Source: Candidatus Eiseniibacteriota bacterium
GTDB lineage: Bacteria > Eisenbacteria > RBG-16-71-46 > CAIMUX01
Direction of reading: 5' to 3'
NCBI GenBank assembly: GCA_903844735.1
Contig: CAIMUX010000014.1
Location: 1-64,000, forward strand
DNA: 64,000 nucleotides
Shown: positions 1 to 9,415 of the stretch, in pieces
Position numbering within the stretch: position 1 is the first letter of the stretch
How the letters are laid out: each line of letters starts with the position of its first letter
Notes under the pieces: generated by a model
The model's database searches: none
What the model was told of the DNA's origin: nothing
What the model saw: the letters and a program-made list of their open reading frames with translations, nothing else
Program-made: the position numbers and the translations under genes

Positions 1-42
1 CCCCCCCCCAGGAGACCCCGCGCGGCCCTTTCTTGACCGCCT

Positions 43-81
43 GAGATTCGGGCTTCGGGCTTCGCGCTCTCTCCGAATCTC
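43..81. repeat. Inverted repeat upstream of the SLBB gene
   Basis: A perfect 9-bp inverted repeat (GAGATTCGG at 43-51, CCGAATCTC at 73-81) encloses a short loop that holds GGCTTC hexamer repeats. It could be a stem-loop in the leader of the SLBB gene at 187 or the end of a preceding transcript. No T-run follows, so a classical terminator is not supported. Confidence 0.35.
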
Positions 82-186
82 AACTTGATCACCGGCCTTT
101 TGACCGCCGGCCCGGCGTCCCGTATCCTCACCGAGTTGTTTCCCCGCACCCTTTCAGGCGGGGAACCCTTACCGGAGGAGGACCCG

Positions 187-1545
187 ATGCAAAGAGAGGC
201 TGCGCGCACACCCAGCCTTGCGGAGAAGACCGCGGCCCGCACGACTGGCGTGGCTGCCCGAACCGCCGGCACCCGCCTTGCTCCCGCGCTCGCCGCTCTT
301 GCCGCTCTCTTGCTTGCGGGTATCGTGTACGCCCAATCGCCCTCCGAATCGCTCCTCGAACCCCAACAGCCGCCACACGGAAAGGACCAGACCCCACTAG
401 GTGAGTCTACCGCCTCGGTCCCGTCCACGCCGTTGGAGACTCTCGTCAACCCGGACACCTACCGGCTCTTTTCCGGGGACGAGCTGCAGCTCGGCATCTG
501 GGGCGAAATCCCACGCACCTTCTTGCTCACCGTGGGACCCGAGGGCGACGTAGTGCTGCCGGGCAAAGGACCGCTCCGCGTGGGCGGACTCTCGCTCCGC
601 GCAGCGGAAGAGACCGTCGTCGCGATCATGCGCCCGCTCTACGGCCAGGCCAGACTCACCCTGCGGCTGACGCGGCAGGCGAGGATTCGCATCATGGTCA
701 CCGGGATGGTGGCTAAACCGGGCATCTACGAGGTCACCGGCGCGGACCGTCTCTCTTCGCTGCTGGAGATGGCGGGAGGTGTCCGGCCCGGAGGGAGCGT
801 CCGGCGGATCGTGGTGCGCCTATCCGATGACCCTAGCGGCCGCGGAGCGCCACGCGAGATCGACATGCTCCCCTGGTCCCTGCACGGAGAGATCGACTCA
901 AACCCGTTCTTAGAGCGCGGCATGCGCGTCGAGGTTCCCGCGCAAGGGGCCGCGGTGCGCGTCCGCGGCCCGGTCTTCTCTCGCGGAGCGCTGCAAACTC
1001 CGGTCGTCGCGGCGGTCCGCGTCGGCGACCGGCCCGAGGAAGAACCGGATCTGCTCATCGAAATGCGCATCGGAGACACCGTCGGATTGCTCCTCGATCA
1101 AGTGGGCGGACTCTCTGACCGCGCCACCGGCCGCGGCACCCTGCAACGGGGAAATGAGCCGTCGCGTTTGCTCGACCTGTCCTCCCCGGATGGGCGTTCA
1201 CTGCTTCTGCGCCCTGACGATACCCTGGAGGTCGAGTACGCCATGCGCTGGGTCTTCGTCACCGGGTCGGTCCGCTCGCCGGGACGGTTCCCTTACCTGC
1301 CGGGGTTAGGCGCGCACGACTATGTCTCCCTCGCCGGCGGGCCGACCGAAATCGGGCGCACGTCCGGCTGGACGATCGAGAGTCCGGATGGAACCCGGCG
1401 GCCGGTCAAGCACGCCGGTCCGGTGCTGCCCGGTTCCACGTTGCGGGTGCCGGAGCAGCGGTCCTACAAGACAACGACCTGGCTCTCTCCGCTGAGCACC
1501 GCCACGGCGCTCCTCATCTCGATCGTCGCTCTGACCCGAAGGTAG
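187..1545 (+). CDS. Polysaccharide export protein with SLBB domains (Wza-like)
   Basis: Envelope protein of the Wza/Gfc type that would help move polysaccharide across the outer membrane. The ATG at 187 is chosen because GGAGGA lies just upstream; a longer frame opens at a TTG at 85 without such a site. An N-terminal hydrophobic stretch (LAALAALLLAGIVYAQS) looks like a signal peptide. After it comes a polysaccharide-export domain (from 'FSGDELQLGIWGEI') and then SLBB-type beta-grasp segments ('VTGMVAKPGIYEVTG', later 'VTGSVRSPGRFPYL'). A hydrophobic segment near the C terminus (STATALLISIVAL) may be a membrane helix. There is no lipobox Cys. It runs convergently into the glycosyltransferase operon and overlaps the tail of that gene by 32 bp. 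It probably serves the same polysaccharide system; the family is clear, the exact polymer unknown. Confidence 0.85.
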   Translation: MQREAARTPSLAEKTAARTTGVAARTAGTRLAPALAALAALLLAGIVYAQSPSESLLEPQQPPHGKDQTPLGESTASVPSTPLETLVNPDTYRLFSGDELQLGIWGEIPRTFLLTVGPEGDVVLPGKGPLRVGGLSLRAAEETVVAIMRPLYGQARLTLRLTRQARIRIMVTGMVAKPGIYEVTGADRLSSLLEMAGGVRPGGSVRRIVVRLSDDPSGRGAPREIDMLPWSLHGEIDSNPFLERGMRVEVPAQGAAVRVRGPVFSRGALQTPVVAAVRVGDRPEEEPDLLIEMRIGDTVGLLLDQVGGLSDRATGRGTLQRGNEPSRLLDLSSPDGRSLLLRPDDTLEVEYAMRWVFVTGSVRSPGRFPYLPGLGAHDYVSLAGGPTEIGRTSGWTIESPDGTRRPVKHAGPVLPGSTLRVPEQRSYKTTTWLSPLSTATALLISIVALTRR

Positions 1546-2740
1546 CTCGGGCAAACGCCGCTTCCCATGCCGCCGCCGTGTGGTCCCACGTGTGCCCGGC
1601 CTCGATGAACCGCCGTCCGGGGCCCTGTCCCTCGAGCCAGGGCCAGTCGCAGAGCGGTTGCCCCGCACGCCGCCACTCCCCCATGTGCGCCCGGATCGCG
1701 TCGGCCCAGGCCCCGGTGTCTCCCGCCGCGACGAGGGTGACCGACGCAACCTCCCGCAACGACTCCAGCCCCGGCGCGTCCGTCAAAAGGAGCGGGCGGT
1801 CGCAGGCCAGCGCCGTGAGGACCTTCAACGAGCTGGGCCCCCCGACGATGCGGGCATAGTCGTCCGCACGATACGGGGCGACCACCACCTGCGACGCCTG
1901 CAGGTGGCGGGCCGTCTCTTCCTCGGACAAGGCGCCCAGGAACTCGACCTGCGCACCCAGGCTCCTCGCGTGTTCCTCTAGGGCCGCGCGCTCAGGCGCA
2001 TCACCGATGATCCAGCCCCGGATCGAGCCCGGATACGCCAGGGTCAGAACGGTGAGAAGCAGATCGACCCCCTGCACCGCGTTCAGATTTCCCGCGAAGG
2101 TGACTAGGAACTCGGCCTCGCCGACGCCATGCACTCGCCGCAGGTCCGACGACGACGATCCCAGCGACGGCGGGATCCACGCCCCGTTCGGGACACAGAA
2201 CAACCGGTCCTCTGCGACGCCGTACTCGCGGGCGTGGCTGGCGGCCAGCGCGGCGGTCACCGCCCCCACGGCGTCGGCGGCGCGCAGCAGTCGGCCCTCC
2301 CACGACGCAAGCCAGGCCACCCGCGCCGGTGATGAAAGCGCGGAAAGCGCCACTGCCGGCAGCGACGAGTTCGACTCCACCACCAGCGGCACGGGCCGCC
2401 GCCGAGACGTCATTCCGGCAAGCCATGGCGCGACGGACAGCGCCTCCTGGCGCACCAGCAGCAGATCGGGCCGAAAGCTCCGCAATTCCCGGCGCAGCGC
2501 CCCGGCCAGCGCCCACTCCGAGGCGAAGTGCCGCAACCGTGGCAGGAGGAACGCATCCGATCCCCCTGGGAGGACGAGGCCTCCGTTTGGCCCGGCCCAG
2601 GTACACTCCCGCTTGGGTCGATGCACAAGAAGCCGCACCTCGTGCCCACGGCCCTCGAACGCCGCACAGATCCGCCGCACGTGCACCGCCTGCCCGCCGG
2701 CACGGGATAGATCCACCGGTGCTGCGTAGAGAATCCTCAC
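1514..2740 (-). CDS. GT4-type glycosyltransferase
   Basis: Retaining GT-B glycosyltransferase, group 1/GT4. The start is a GTG at 2740 whose bases overlap the stop of the upstream ligase gene (GTGA), which suggests translational coupling; the protein then opens with 'VRILYAAPVDLSRAGGQAVHVRR', the usual N-terminal Rossmann strand and Gly-rich loop. A longer frame from 2794 would overlap the ligase. The C-terminal half has the donor-binding pattern expected of the family ('VTFAGNLNAVQGVDLLL', then 'EFLGALSEEETARHLQASQVVVAPYR'). It is the last gene of an operon with BNR protein, Wzz-like and O-antigen-ligase genes, so it most likely adds a sugar during surface polysaccharide assembly. Substrate cannot be read from sequence. 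Confidence 0.88.
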   Translation of the reverse strand: MRILYAAPVDLSRAGGQAVHVRRICAAFEGRGHEVRLLVHRPKRECTWAGPNGGLVLPGGSDAFLLPRLRHFASEWALAGALRRELRSFRPDLLLVRQEALSVAPWLAGMTSRRRPVPLVVESNSSLPAVALSALSSPARVAWLASWEGRLLRAADAVGAVTAALAASHAREYGVAEDRLFCVPNGAWIPPSLGSSSSDLRRVHGVGEAEFLVTFAGNLNAVQGVDLLLTVLTLAYPGSIRGWIIGDAPERAALEEHARSLGAQVEFLGALSEEETARHLQASQVVVAPYRADDYARIVGGPSSLKVLTALACDRPLLLTDAPGLESLREVASVTLVAAGDTGAWADAIRAHMGEWRRAGQPLCDWPWLEGQGPGRRFIEAGHTWDHTAAAWEAAFARATFGSERRSR

Positions 2741-4158
2741 CGTGCGTCCCGGGGCGCCCAGGCCACAACAATCCCCGCCGCCACCCACACCCACTCGTTC
2801 ACCCAGATGTCCCCGCTGAACTGTGCATTGATCAGGGCGAAGAGCAAGACAGCGCCGACCGTGCGGTGCAGCGCCGTGTCCTCCGACGCAGCGAGTGACT
2901 CCGGCCGCGCGCGCAAGTGCCGTTTCCAGCCTCGCCAGCGCACGAAGACGGCGGTCAGAAACCCGAGGAACAGCAGCAGGCCGATGAGTCCGTTCTCCAG
3001 CAACACCTCCAGGAAGATGTTGTGCGGGTACTGGCGATCATCAGGAAGGTGGAACAGACTCGGGAAGCCGCCGGTGCCGAGGCCTTGCAGGGTCACTCCC
3101 GACAACGCATGGACCGAGACCTCGATCAGGCGCGTGCGCACGAAATTGGATACCCGCCGACCGGCTGCGAAGAGCCCGGCGATGCGCTGTGCCATCATAA
3201 CAGCGCCGAAAACCGCCATCCCGGCCCCGATCCATAGCGCGCGCGTGAGACCTAGACTGCGCCGGGCGCGCGGCGCCGTGAGCGCCCAATACCCCAGGAT
3301 CACAGCCACCGCAAGCAAGGGGCCGCGTGATCCGGTGCGCAGGAGAACCCAACCGAACAGCACCAGCGCGGGGACCAACACCGCGAACCGCAGCCTGCCC
3401 ATGGCCTGCAACCCGAGGAGCACCACGATGCCGAGCCCGGCGTGCCGCGCGCTCCAGATCGGATTCATCCCGAGGGTGCGCAGGCGATCATCGCGGAACA
3501 TGTAGAACCGCGTGAACCAATTCCACAGGGCCGTGAGCGCGATGGCCACCTGAAGCCAGAAGAGCGCCCGCAGGAACTGCGGTGCGGCCGCCGGAATCGA
3601 TACGGAACCGGACTCCCGACCGAGCGGCCCGTCCTCCCATTGCTCCCGGCCGAGGTAGAACGCGGCCCCCGCATAGAGAAGCAGGTTCACTCCGAAGTAC
3701 ATCTGCGTCTTGAACGCGCCATACCAAGGCCCCGGCGTCCAGGCGAGCCCGCACATCAGCCACGCGCCCAGTGCCGCGGCCAGCCAGGAGGCCGAGTCTT
3801 GCAACACCGGACGCAGCGAGGGACCGCCGCGCGAGCCCCACAGTCGCCCCCAAGCCAGAGCCATCCCGGGCAGCAGCACGAAGAGGATCAGTGCAACGAA
3901 GGTGGTCCGGTCATCGCCCGAGGCTTCGCCGACGGGATAGAGGAGGGGCATCCCAGCGGCAGCCACGGCGAGGGAAACAGGTGAGCGCCGCACCATCCAA
4001 ACGAGCGCGACCAACGCGACCGATGTCAGCGCTGCCCCGGCGGCCCGGGGCAACAGAGCCAGCAGCAGGGCGTCAAGAACGAGGATCGGGATCCAGAAGA
4101 GGCGCGCCGGCAGCGCACGCCCCGGGTCCGCACAGGACGCGTCCGGGAGCGCGGTCAT
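2737..4158 (-). CDS. O-antigen ligase/polymerase-like membrane protein (Wzy_C)
   Basis: Polytopic inner-membrane protein of about 473 residues with roughly a dozen hydrophobic segments. The signature loop of the O-antigen ligase/Wzy family is visible near the C terminus: 'YPHNIFLEVLLENGLIG', followed by a hydrophobic stretch. Such proteins transfer or polymerise undecaprenyl-linked polysaccharide on the periplasmic side. It starts 3 bp after the stop of the Wzz-like gene and its stop overlaps the next glycosyltransferase start, so the three form one tight operon. WaaL-type ligase and Wzy polymerase cannot be told apart here; the adjacent chain-length regulator favours a polymerase-dependent pathway. 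Confidence 0.85.
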   Translation of the reverse strand: MTALPDASCADPGRALPARLFWIPILVLDALLLALLPRAAGAALTSVALVALVWMVRRSPVSLAVAAAGMPLLYPVGEASGDDRTTFVALILFVLLPGMALAWGRLWGSRGGPSLRPVLQDSASWLAAALGAWLMCGLAWTPGPWYGAFKTQMYFGVNLLLYAGAAFYLGREQWEDGPLGRESGSVSIPAAAPQFLRALFWLQVAIALTALWNWFTRFYMFRDDRLRTLGMNPIWSARHAGLGIVVLLGLQAMGRLRFAVLVPALVLFGWVLLRTGSRGPLLAVAVILGYWALTAPRARRSLGLTRALWIGAGMAVFGAVMMAQRIAGLFAAGRRVSNFVRTRLIEVSVHALSGVTLQGLGTGGFPSLFHLPDDRQYPHNIFLEVLLENGLIGLLLFLGFLTAVFVRWRGWKRHLRARPESLAASEDTALHRTVGAVLLFALINAQFSGDIWVNEWVWVAAGIVVAWAPRDAR

Positions 4159-4161
4159 CGC

Positions 4162-5343
4162 TCAGAGCCGTTCCAGGGCTCGGGCCAAACCGAACTCCGC
4201 GGCCAAGCGGCGCAGACCGGCGAACCGCTCCGGATCCTCGCGTCGAATCCGCGCAACGGCCTCAAAGCCCGAGGCGAGCAGGAGGCTGCCGAGGAATGCC
4301 AGGCCGGTCGCCGTGAGGCAGATTAGCCACCGGATCGGCCTGACCTTCATCGTGGCCGGCACCGCCGTGTCGAGCACTTGTACGGTCGGTGTCTCGCGGT
4401 CTTCCTGGATCCGATACCGCTCGTACTGCTCTGTGAGCATCGCGTAAAGCATCTCTTGTACCTTCACCTCGCGAGAGGCGCGCAGATAGGCCACCGTGAG
4501 CGCTGGATAGCGGTCGAGAGGCAGGGCAAGCGGCCCGGGGGCGGCGCCCGGCCGGACCTCCACCTCGCGGATGCGGCGGCGCAGCGCCTCCACCTCTCGT
4601 TCGGTGGCGCGCAGTTCGGGGTTCTCCGGTCCGACCTGGGCGCACAGCACCGCCAGATCGGTCTCGCGCAACACGAGCTTAGCCTGCAGTTCGGACGCGG
4701 CGGTGATGATCGCCTTCAACTGTTCCTCCGGCACCAGGACACCGGTCCGTTCTTGCAGGGCACGCAGCGTGTCCTCGGCGGCTGACATGTCGGAGCGATT
4801 TTGTGCCAGCCGTTGCTCCAGGAAAATGCGCGCGGTCCGGGCCGATGTGTGCCGCTTCTCTCGGTTCACGCGGTCTAATAGCTCGATAAAGGTGTTGGCG
4901 ATGGCAGCGGCCCGGGCCGGCTCTCGGTCGAACACCTTGACCCGAACCACCCCCTCACCCCCAACGCTGACCTGTAGGTGCTTCCCGAGGACCTTCAGGG
5001 CGTGGTCCATGTCCGGGGCCTTGTAGACGCGCAGGAGGTCGTGGCGGCGGATCACCTCCTCGCACACCCCCCTGCTCTCCAGCACCACCGCGAGGATGTC
5101 GGACGGGCTGGCCAATACCGGGAGGTTGGAGCGACCGATCCCCACGGCAACGAGAGATGCCAGCCCGGTCGATGCCCCAGGAAGAAGTAAATCTTCGTCA
5201 GGCGGGAAAACCGACGCTGTCGAGCAATACCACTTGGGCAGCAGAAGCGCCACGACCACGGATGCCGCGGCCACAAGAAGGGTATTGGCAAAGATGAGGC
5301 GCTTCCACCGGAGGAGCGCGAGGCATTGGTCGAGCATCGTCAT
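4162..5343 (-). CDS. Wzz-family chain-length determinant protein
   Basis: Polysaccharide co-polymerase of the Wzz type, without a tyrosine-kinase domain. The protein has the expected two membrane helices, one near the N terminus ('FANTLLVAAASVVVALLLP') and one near the C terminus ('WLICLTATGLAFLGSLLLAS'). Between them lies a periplasmic, helix-rich and partly coiled-coil region. A conserved Pro-rich segment precedes the second helix ('VQVLDTAVPATMKVRPIRW'). Three closely spaced starts are possible (GTG 5352, ATG 5343, ATG 5337) and none has a strong ribosome site; ATG 5343 is used. It lies 33-42 bp after the BNR gene and 3 bp before the ligase-like gene. Expected role: setting polymer chain length for the polysaccharide exported by the convergent SLBB protein. 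Confidence 0.88.
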   Translation of the reverse strand: MTMLDQCLALLRWKRLIFANTLLVAAASVVVALLLPKWYCSTASVFPPDEDLLLPGASTGLASLVAVGIGRSNLPVLASPSDILAVVLESRGVCEEVIRRHDLLRVYKAPDMDHALKVLGKHLQVSVGGEGVVRVKVFDREPARAAAIANTFIELLDRVNREKRHTSARTARIFLEQRLAQNRSDMSAAEDTLRALQERTGVLVPEEQLKAIITAASELQAKLVLRETDLAVLCAQVGPENPELRATEREVEALRRRIREVEVRPGAAPGPLALPLDRYPALTVAYLRASREVKVQEMLYAMLTEQYERYRIQEDRETPTVQVLDTAVPATMKVRPIRWLICLTATGLAFLGSLLLASGFEAVARIRREDPERFAGLRRLAAEFGLARALERL

Positions 5344-5385
5344 GACCCGCACAGCCTAGCGGTCGCCGAGGCGTTCGGCTACCTC

Positions 5386-8300
5386 TTATCTCACCAGCAT
5401 CATCTTTCGCTGCAACACTCGGTCCGTCGCCGCGAGGTGATAGAAGTAGGTTCCGTTGGCGGCCTGGACGCCCCGCTGATCCCGGCCGTCCCACACCACG
5501 GCATGGGTCCCGGCATCCTGCACGCCTGACACCAGCGTCCGCGTCAGCCGGCCGCTTACATCGAAGATGCTCAGGGTCACCGGGCCGCTCCGGGGCAGGG
5601 CGTACCCAATGACCGTTTGGGAACGGACCGGATTCGGCATGTTCTGGTCCAGCGCCAACGCTGCCGGCAGCGCCCGCTCCGGGGCGCTCGATATGGCGGC
5701 GGGCTGGATCTCCAGATTGTCGATCATCCACCCCCAGCCATTCGCCGCCCCGTCAGCGTACAACCGGAAGCGGATCAGCACGGTCTCGTCCGCGGCGAAA
5801 GTACCGAGCAGATTGATGGACCGCCTCCGCAGTAACGACGGACTCGGGGAGTTCGCGTTGTAGGCAGTCTCCCATTCAGGATACGCCCGACAATCATACC
5901 CCGGTGCCAACGGAATCCACGCAGCGCCGTCCCGGCTCCCTTCCACGACCACGTAGTCATAGAAGTTTGCATCGCCGAACACGCTTCCCGCCTCCCCCGG
6001 CTCCACCAGAGCCAACTCGTCAAATGCCAGGTCGGCATTCAGGGAGGCAACGCGGATCGGCACCGTCAGCATGTAGGTGGGACTTGAGCTATCGCCGTAC
6101 GGGTGCAAGGAATGGATCGCGCTCCCCGTGAACCCTGTCTCGGACCCGATCCGGAATAGCGAGCCGTAGAAATCGTCGGTAGATGTCTCGAAATCGTTCT
6201 GGTAAACATACACCGGCGTCCGGGATGCAAACACATCCAGAGACTTGGTTACTGACGGATAGACCGCGCCCCCCTTGAAGGCATGCAGCACAACCTGCTT
6301 CGTACCGGCGGTGGCAACCGGGATCTCGACGGTCTGCCCCTGCCGCGCCGCGTTGGCCGGGAACGTGGTGAAGACGACGCCGTCAACCAGCACCCGGGTG
6401 GAATCGTATTCCGAACGGAGGTTGAAGTCCGCCTTCAGAAAGCCGCTTGGTGCCTGGTAGAGCTGTTCGATCAGAGGCTTGAATGTCTTTCCCGCGACCA
6501 GGTCCGGCATCGTCACGCTCCAGACGCCCCGCCCGTGCGTAGCGACCACGATCTCGTCCTCCACTTCGGCCAAAAACCAGATGGCCACGTGCGGCAAGCC
6601 ATTATCGGCGATGGCCCAGGTGGCGCCGCCGTCCAGCGATTCGACGATCCCGACTTCCGTGGCAGCCCAGAGCCGGTTCGTGTTGTTGGAAAATACCAAT
6701 AGGTCGTAGACGGCTATGTCCGGAAAGCCGCTCGTGCTCGGCGAACCGCCCGTAAAGCCGGTGATGTCCTGCCAGTTGGCGCCGGCGTCCGTCGTGCGGA
6801 GGATCTTCGGGCGCCCGGCAAAGCCGAACAGCACATAGGCGGTGTTGGCATCGGTCGGGTGCGTGGCCAAACCCGAGATGCCTCCCATGGTCACCGTCGT
6901 GTAGTTCGGCACCGTCGAGAAGGTCGCGCCACCGTCCGCCGAGCGGTGAATCATGCCGGTCCCGCCCATCCGCGCACCACCCCAGACTACGTTGGGATCG
7001 GCCCGCGATATCTTGACGCAATGGAACGAGCTGATCGCCCCCCATGTCGCGGAAGGAATGGCGGCCAGGGACCAGGTGGCACCGAAATCGTTCGATCGCC
7101 ATACCCCCTGCACTCCCGCGGCGCAGAGGCGTTCGGGATTGATCTGGCTCTTGGCGATCTTGGTGATAAACGGCGCATTGCCGGAACCATTGTCGATCGT
7201 GCCGGCCGGGCTGACACTCGTAATGGCCGAGGACCAGGTGGCGCCGCCATCCGTCGAGCGCTGCAGGCCGTTGTACTGGTACCCGCCGATCAGTTTCGTC
7301 GGATCGTCGAAGTTCCACGATGTCTCGTAACCATCTCCGCCGATGCAGAAGGTCCACGGAGTCGTCGAGGCGGGGTCGATCGGCGACAGCCAGGTGCTGT
7401 TGTCCTGCATGCCGCCGACGTAGGCGCTGGCCCCCGGACGCTTGTCGATGCCGTAAAATTGGGTGGTCACCATGCCGTCGATGACCTGGTTGAAGCCGGT
7501 GTCGGTGCTGGTCGACACTGCGACGCCGCCGTCGTTGGTGTCCAGAATTCGCCAGCCACCCGGCGCATTGATGATGGCCAGACCGTGATGATCCACGTGC
7601 GGGCCGTTCAGCCAAGCGTACGTGCGCGACGTGGTACTGGTCATCGTTAGGCGCGCCAGGTAGACGCCCCCGACATACACGATGTTCACATTCGTCGGGT
7701 GACAAACGATCGTGTTGTCGTACCAACCCTGGGCACCGAGCCAGTTCGGTTCCCCGGTGGAACCGACAGTGTGCAACCAACCGGTCCCGCCGTTGGTGGT
7801 GACCCAAAGTTCCGAGTGACTGGCCCCTTCGGCGGAGGCATACAGCCGGTTGTGGTCGACCGGTGAGATGGCGAGCTCAAAGCGACCGCTGAGATTGGTG
7901 ATGCCGGTGTTGATCAAGGTCCACGTCTCGCCGCGGTTGGTGGACTTCAGAACCCCGGCCTCGTCCACCGTGGCGTACAGAATGTTGAAGTCCGTGGGGT
8001 CCGCGACCAGTTGCAGCACCTTCTTGACATAACCGTTGGCGCCGATGGTGGTGCTTGCGTACTTCTCGGTCCAGGTGATGCCGCCGTCGATCGACTTGTA
8101 GATGCTCGAGCGCGGACCCAGGAACTCCTTGTACCGCCCGTTGGTCGCGGCGGCGAGAACCAGATTGGGATTCGATGGATCCACGATGATCCGCGCCACG
8201 TTATTGAAGGCCGCATTGTCCACGGTGGAAGCCAGATGCGTCCAGGTTACCCCGCGGTCGGTCGATTTCAGGATGCCGTTACCATTGATGGCGTCAACGT

Positions 8301-8928
8301 TGTAGAAGCTCTCCCCGGTGCCGACGTAAAGGACATCGTGATTCGAAGACGCCATGGCGATAGTACTGGTAGACAACACCGGGAAACCGGGCGTGAGCCA
8401 GGTCCAGGTCGCACCGCCGTCGGTGGTCTTCCAGACGCCGCCGCCGACGGTGGCGATGAACCAGGTTTGGTTGGTGGCATCGTCGGGATCCACCACGATC
8501 CCGCGGGCCCGGCCCGCCACGTTGCCCGGACCGCGACTGACCCAGGGCAACGCCGTATCCGTCGTCGACTTCCCCCGGGCCCGCAGCGCCTGCTGCAGCT
8601 CCCGATTCTGGTAGCCAGGCACGTATTCAGAGACAGTCCGATCGTCCGGAATCCTCATCTCCGCCAGGATGCGGGCAAACTCGCCCGGGTTGTCGAGCTG
8701 CGGCTTCCCCGCGACATAGGCCCGAATCCGGTCAATCTTGCGTTGGAATTTGAACGCCTCAGCGGAACCGGAGCGCGCGTGGGCCCGCAAGCGCTCCAGA
8801 CGGGCGATCTCCTGCGTGAACGGCGCGGATGGCGCGGTAGTACCGACGGCGAAATGAAGGATCGCAAGGGCGATGGTGACCGAAAACGCTGCGGACGCAA
8901 GGATGAAAGACCAACGGCGCATGTGCAT
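5386..8928 (-). CDS. Secreted BNR/Asp-box beta-propeller protein with FlgD-like C-terminal domain
   Basis: Large (about 1180 aa) exported protein. The ATG at 8928 follows GGGGGA; a TTG 12 bp earlier is less likely. The N terminus is basic then hydrophobic ('RRWSFILASAAFSVTIALAILHF'), a signal peptide or anchor. Residues from about 110 to 800 carry many Asp-box repeats (S/T-x-D-G/R-G-x-T-W, as in 'STDRGVTWTH', 'SIDGGITWTE', 'STDGGATWSS', 'TTDAGANWQD'), the sortilin/VPS10-like multi-bladed propeller. A jelly-roll-like region follows. The last ~85 residues are a FlgD-like Ig fold ('QNMPNPVRSQT', 'IFDVSGRLTRTL', 'WDGRDQRG', 'GTYFYHL') used as an export or anchoring signal in FCB-type bacteria. 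It heads the Wzz/ligase/GT operon. Function of the propeller is unknown. Confidence 0.85.
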   Translation of the reverse strand: MHMRRWSFILASAAFSVTIALAILHFAVGTTAPSAPFTQEIARLERLRAHARSGSAEAFKFQRKIDRIRAYVAGKPQLDNPGEFARILAEMRIPDDRTVSEYVPGYQNRELQQALRARGKSTTDTALPWVSRGPGNVAGRARGIVVDPDDATNQTWFIATVGGGVWKTTDGGATWTWLTPGFPVLSTSTIAMASSNHDVLYVGTGESFYNVDAINGNGILKSTDRGVTWTHLASTVDNAAFNNVARIIVDPSNPNLVLAAATNGRYKEFLGPRSSIYKSIDGGITWTEKYASTTIGANGYVKKVLQLVADPTDFNILYATVDEAGVLKSTNRGETWTLINTGITNLSGRFELAISPVDHNRLYASAEGASHSELWVTTNGGTGWLHTVGSTGEPNWLGAQGWYDNTIVCHPTNVNIVYVGGVYLARLTMTSTTSRTYAWLNGPHVDHHGLAIINAPGGWRILDTNDGGVAVSTSTDTGFNQVIDGMVTTQFYGIDKRPGASAYVGGMQDNSTWLSPIDPASTTPWTFCIGGDGYETSWNFDDPTKLIGGYQYNGLQRSTDGGATWSSAITSVSPAGTIDNGSGNAPFITKIAKSQINPERLCAAGVQGVWRSNDFGATWSLAAIPSATWGAISSFHCVKISRADPNVVWGGARMGGTGMIHRSADGGATFSTVPNYTTVTMGGISGLATHPTDANTAYVLFGFAGRPKILRTTDAGANWQDITGFTGGSPSTSGFPDIAVYDLLVFSNNTNRLWAATEVGIVESLDGGATWAIADNGLPHVAIWFLAEVEDEIVVATHGRGVWSVTMPDLVAGKTFKPLIEQLYQAPSGFLKADFNLRSEYDSTRVLVDGVVFTTFPANAARQGQTVEIPVATAGTKQVVLHAFKGGAVYPSVTKSLDVFASRTPVYVYQNDFETSTDDFYGSLFRIGSETGFTGSAIHSLHPYGDSSSPTYMLTVPIRVASLNADLAFDELALVEPGEAGSVFGDANFYDYVVVEGSRDGAAWIPLAPGYDCRAYPEWETAYNANSPSPSLLRRRSINLLGTFAADETVLIRFRLYADGAANGWGWMIDNLEIQPAAISSAPERALPAALALDQNMPNPVRSQTVIGYALPRSGPVTLSIFDVSGRLTRTLVSGVQDAGTHAVVWDGRDQRGVQAANGTYFYHLAATDRVLQRKMMLVR

Positions 8929-8952
8929 AAATTCCCCCAAAGGTTGTGTTTC

Positions 8953-8963
8953 ATTCTAGCACA
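8953..8963 (-). promoter_or_regulatory. Extended -10 promoter for the BNR operon
   Basis: On the minus strand the bases read TGTGCTAGAAT, a TG-N-TAGAAT extended -10 element, 25 bp upstream of the ATG at 8928. No good -35 box is seen, which fits an extended -10 promoter. The same motif occurs upstream of three other genes in this window. Confidence 0.45.
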
Positions 8964-9133
8964 AAGCCTGCCGCCAGTCGTGGAATGATTCTCCGTAGAG
9001 GTGGAAGTGACTTCCCCTACTGGGGTTCGGACAGGTGAACTCCGGAAGGACGGGCCGGCTATCTGCGTGGTTACGCTGCATGTTCCGCCAGCCGTGATAC
9101 GATCGTCGCCAAAGCCACGGGGAGGACCGTCGG

Positions 9134-9415
9134 ATGGCCGACCACGAGCAGTTCCGAGCCTTGGTGCGCGGCCGGGTGCAGGGAGTCTGCTTCCGGTCCA
9201 GCACCGTGGATGAAGCCCGGCTTCTCGACCTCGCGGGATACGCCCGCAACCTCGACGACGGGAGTGTTGAGGTGGTCGCGCGCGGTCCGCGAGAAGACCT
9301 GGCACGACTCCTCGATTTTCTCCACCACGGCCCGAGCCTGGCCCGCGTCACCGGTGTCGAAATCGAGTGGGGGAATCAGTCCGCGGCGCCAAGCCCCTTC
9401 GACATCCGCTTCTGA
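9134..9415 (+). CDS. acyP: Acylphosphatase
   Basis: Small cytoplasmic enzyme hydrolysing carboxyl-phosphate bonds such as acetyl phosphate or carbamoyl phosphate. The 93 residues match the family in length. The phosphate-binding loop 'GRVQGVCFR' ends in the expected Arg (residue 21), and the catalytic Asn is present in 'GYARN' (residue 39). The strand 'DGSVEVVARGP' is typical of the ferredoxin-like fold. The ATG is preceded by GGGGAGG at good spacing. It is divergent from the BNR operon, and its last 40 bp overlap the tail of the convergent AlaX-type gene. Confidence 0.95.
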   Translation: MADHEQFRALVRGRVQGVCFRSSTVDEARLLDLAGYARNLDDGSVEVVARGPREDLARLLDFLHHGPSLARVTGVEIEWGNQSAAPSPFDIRF

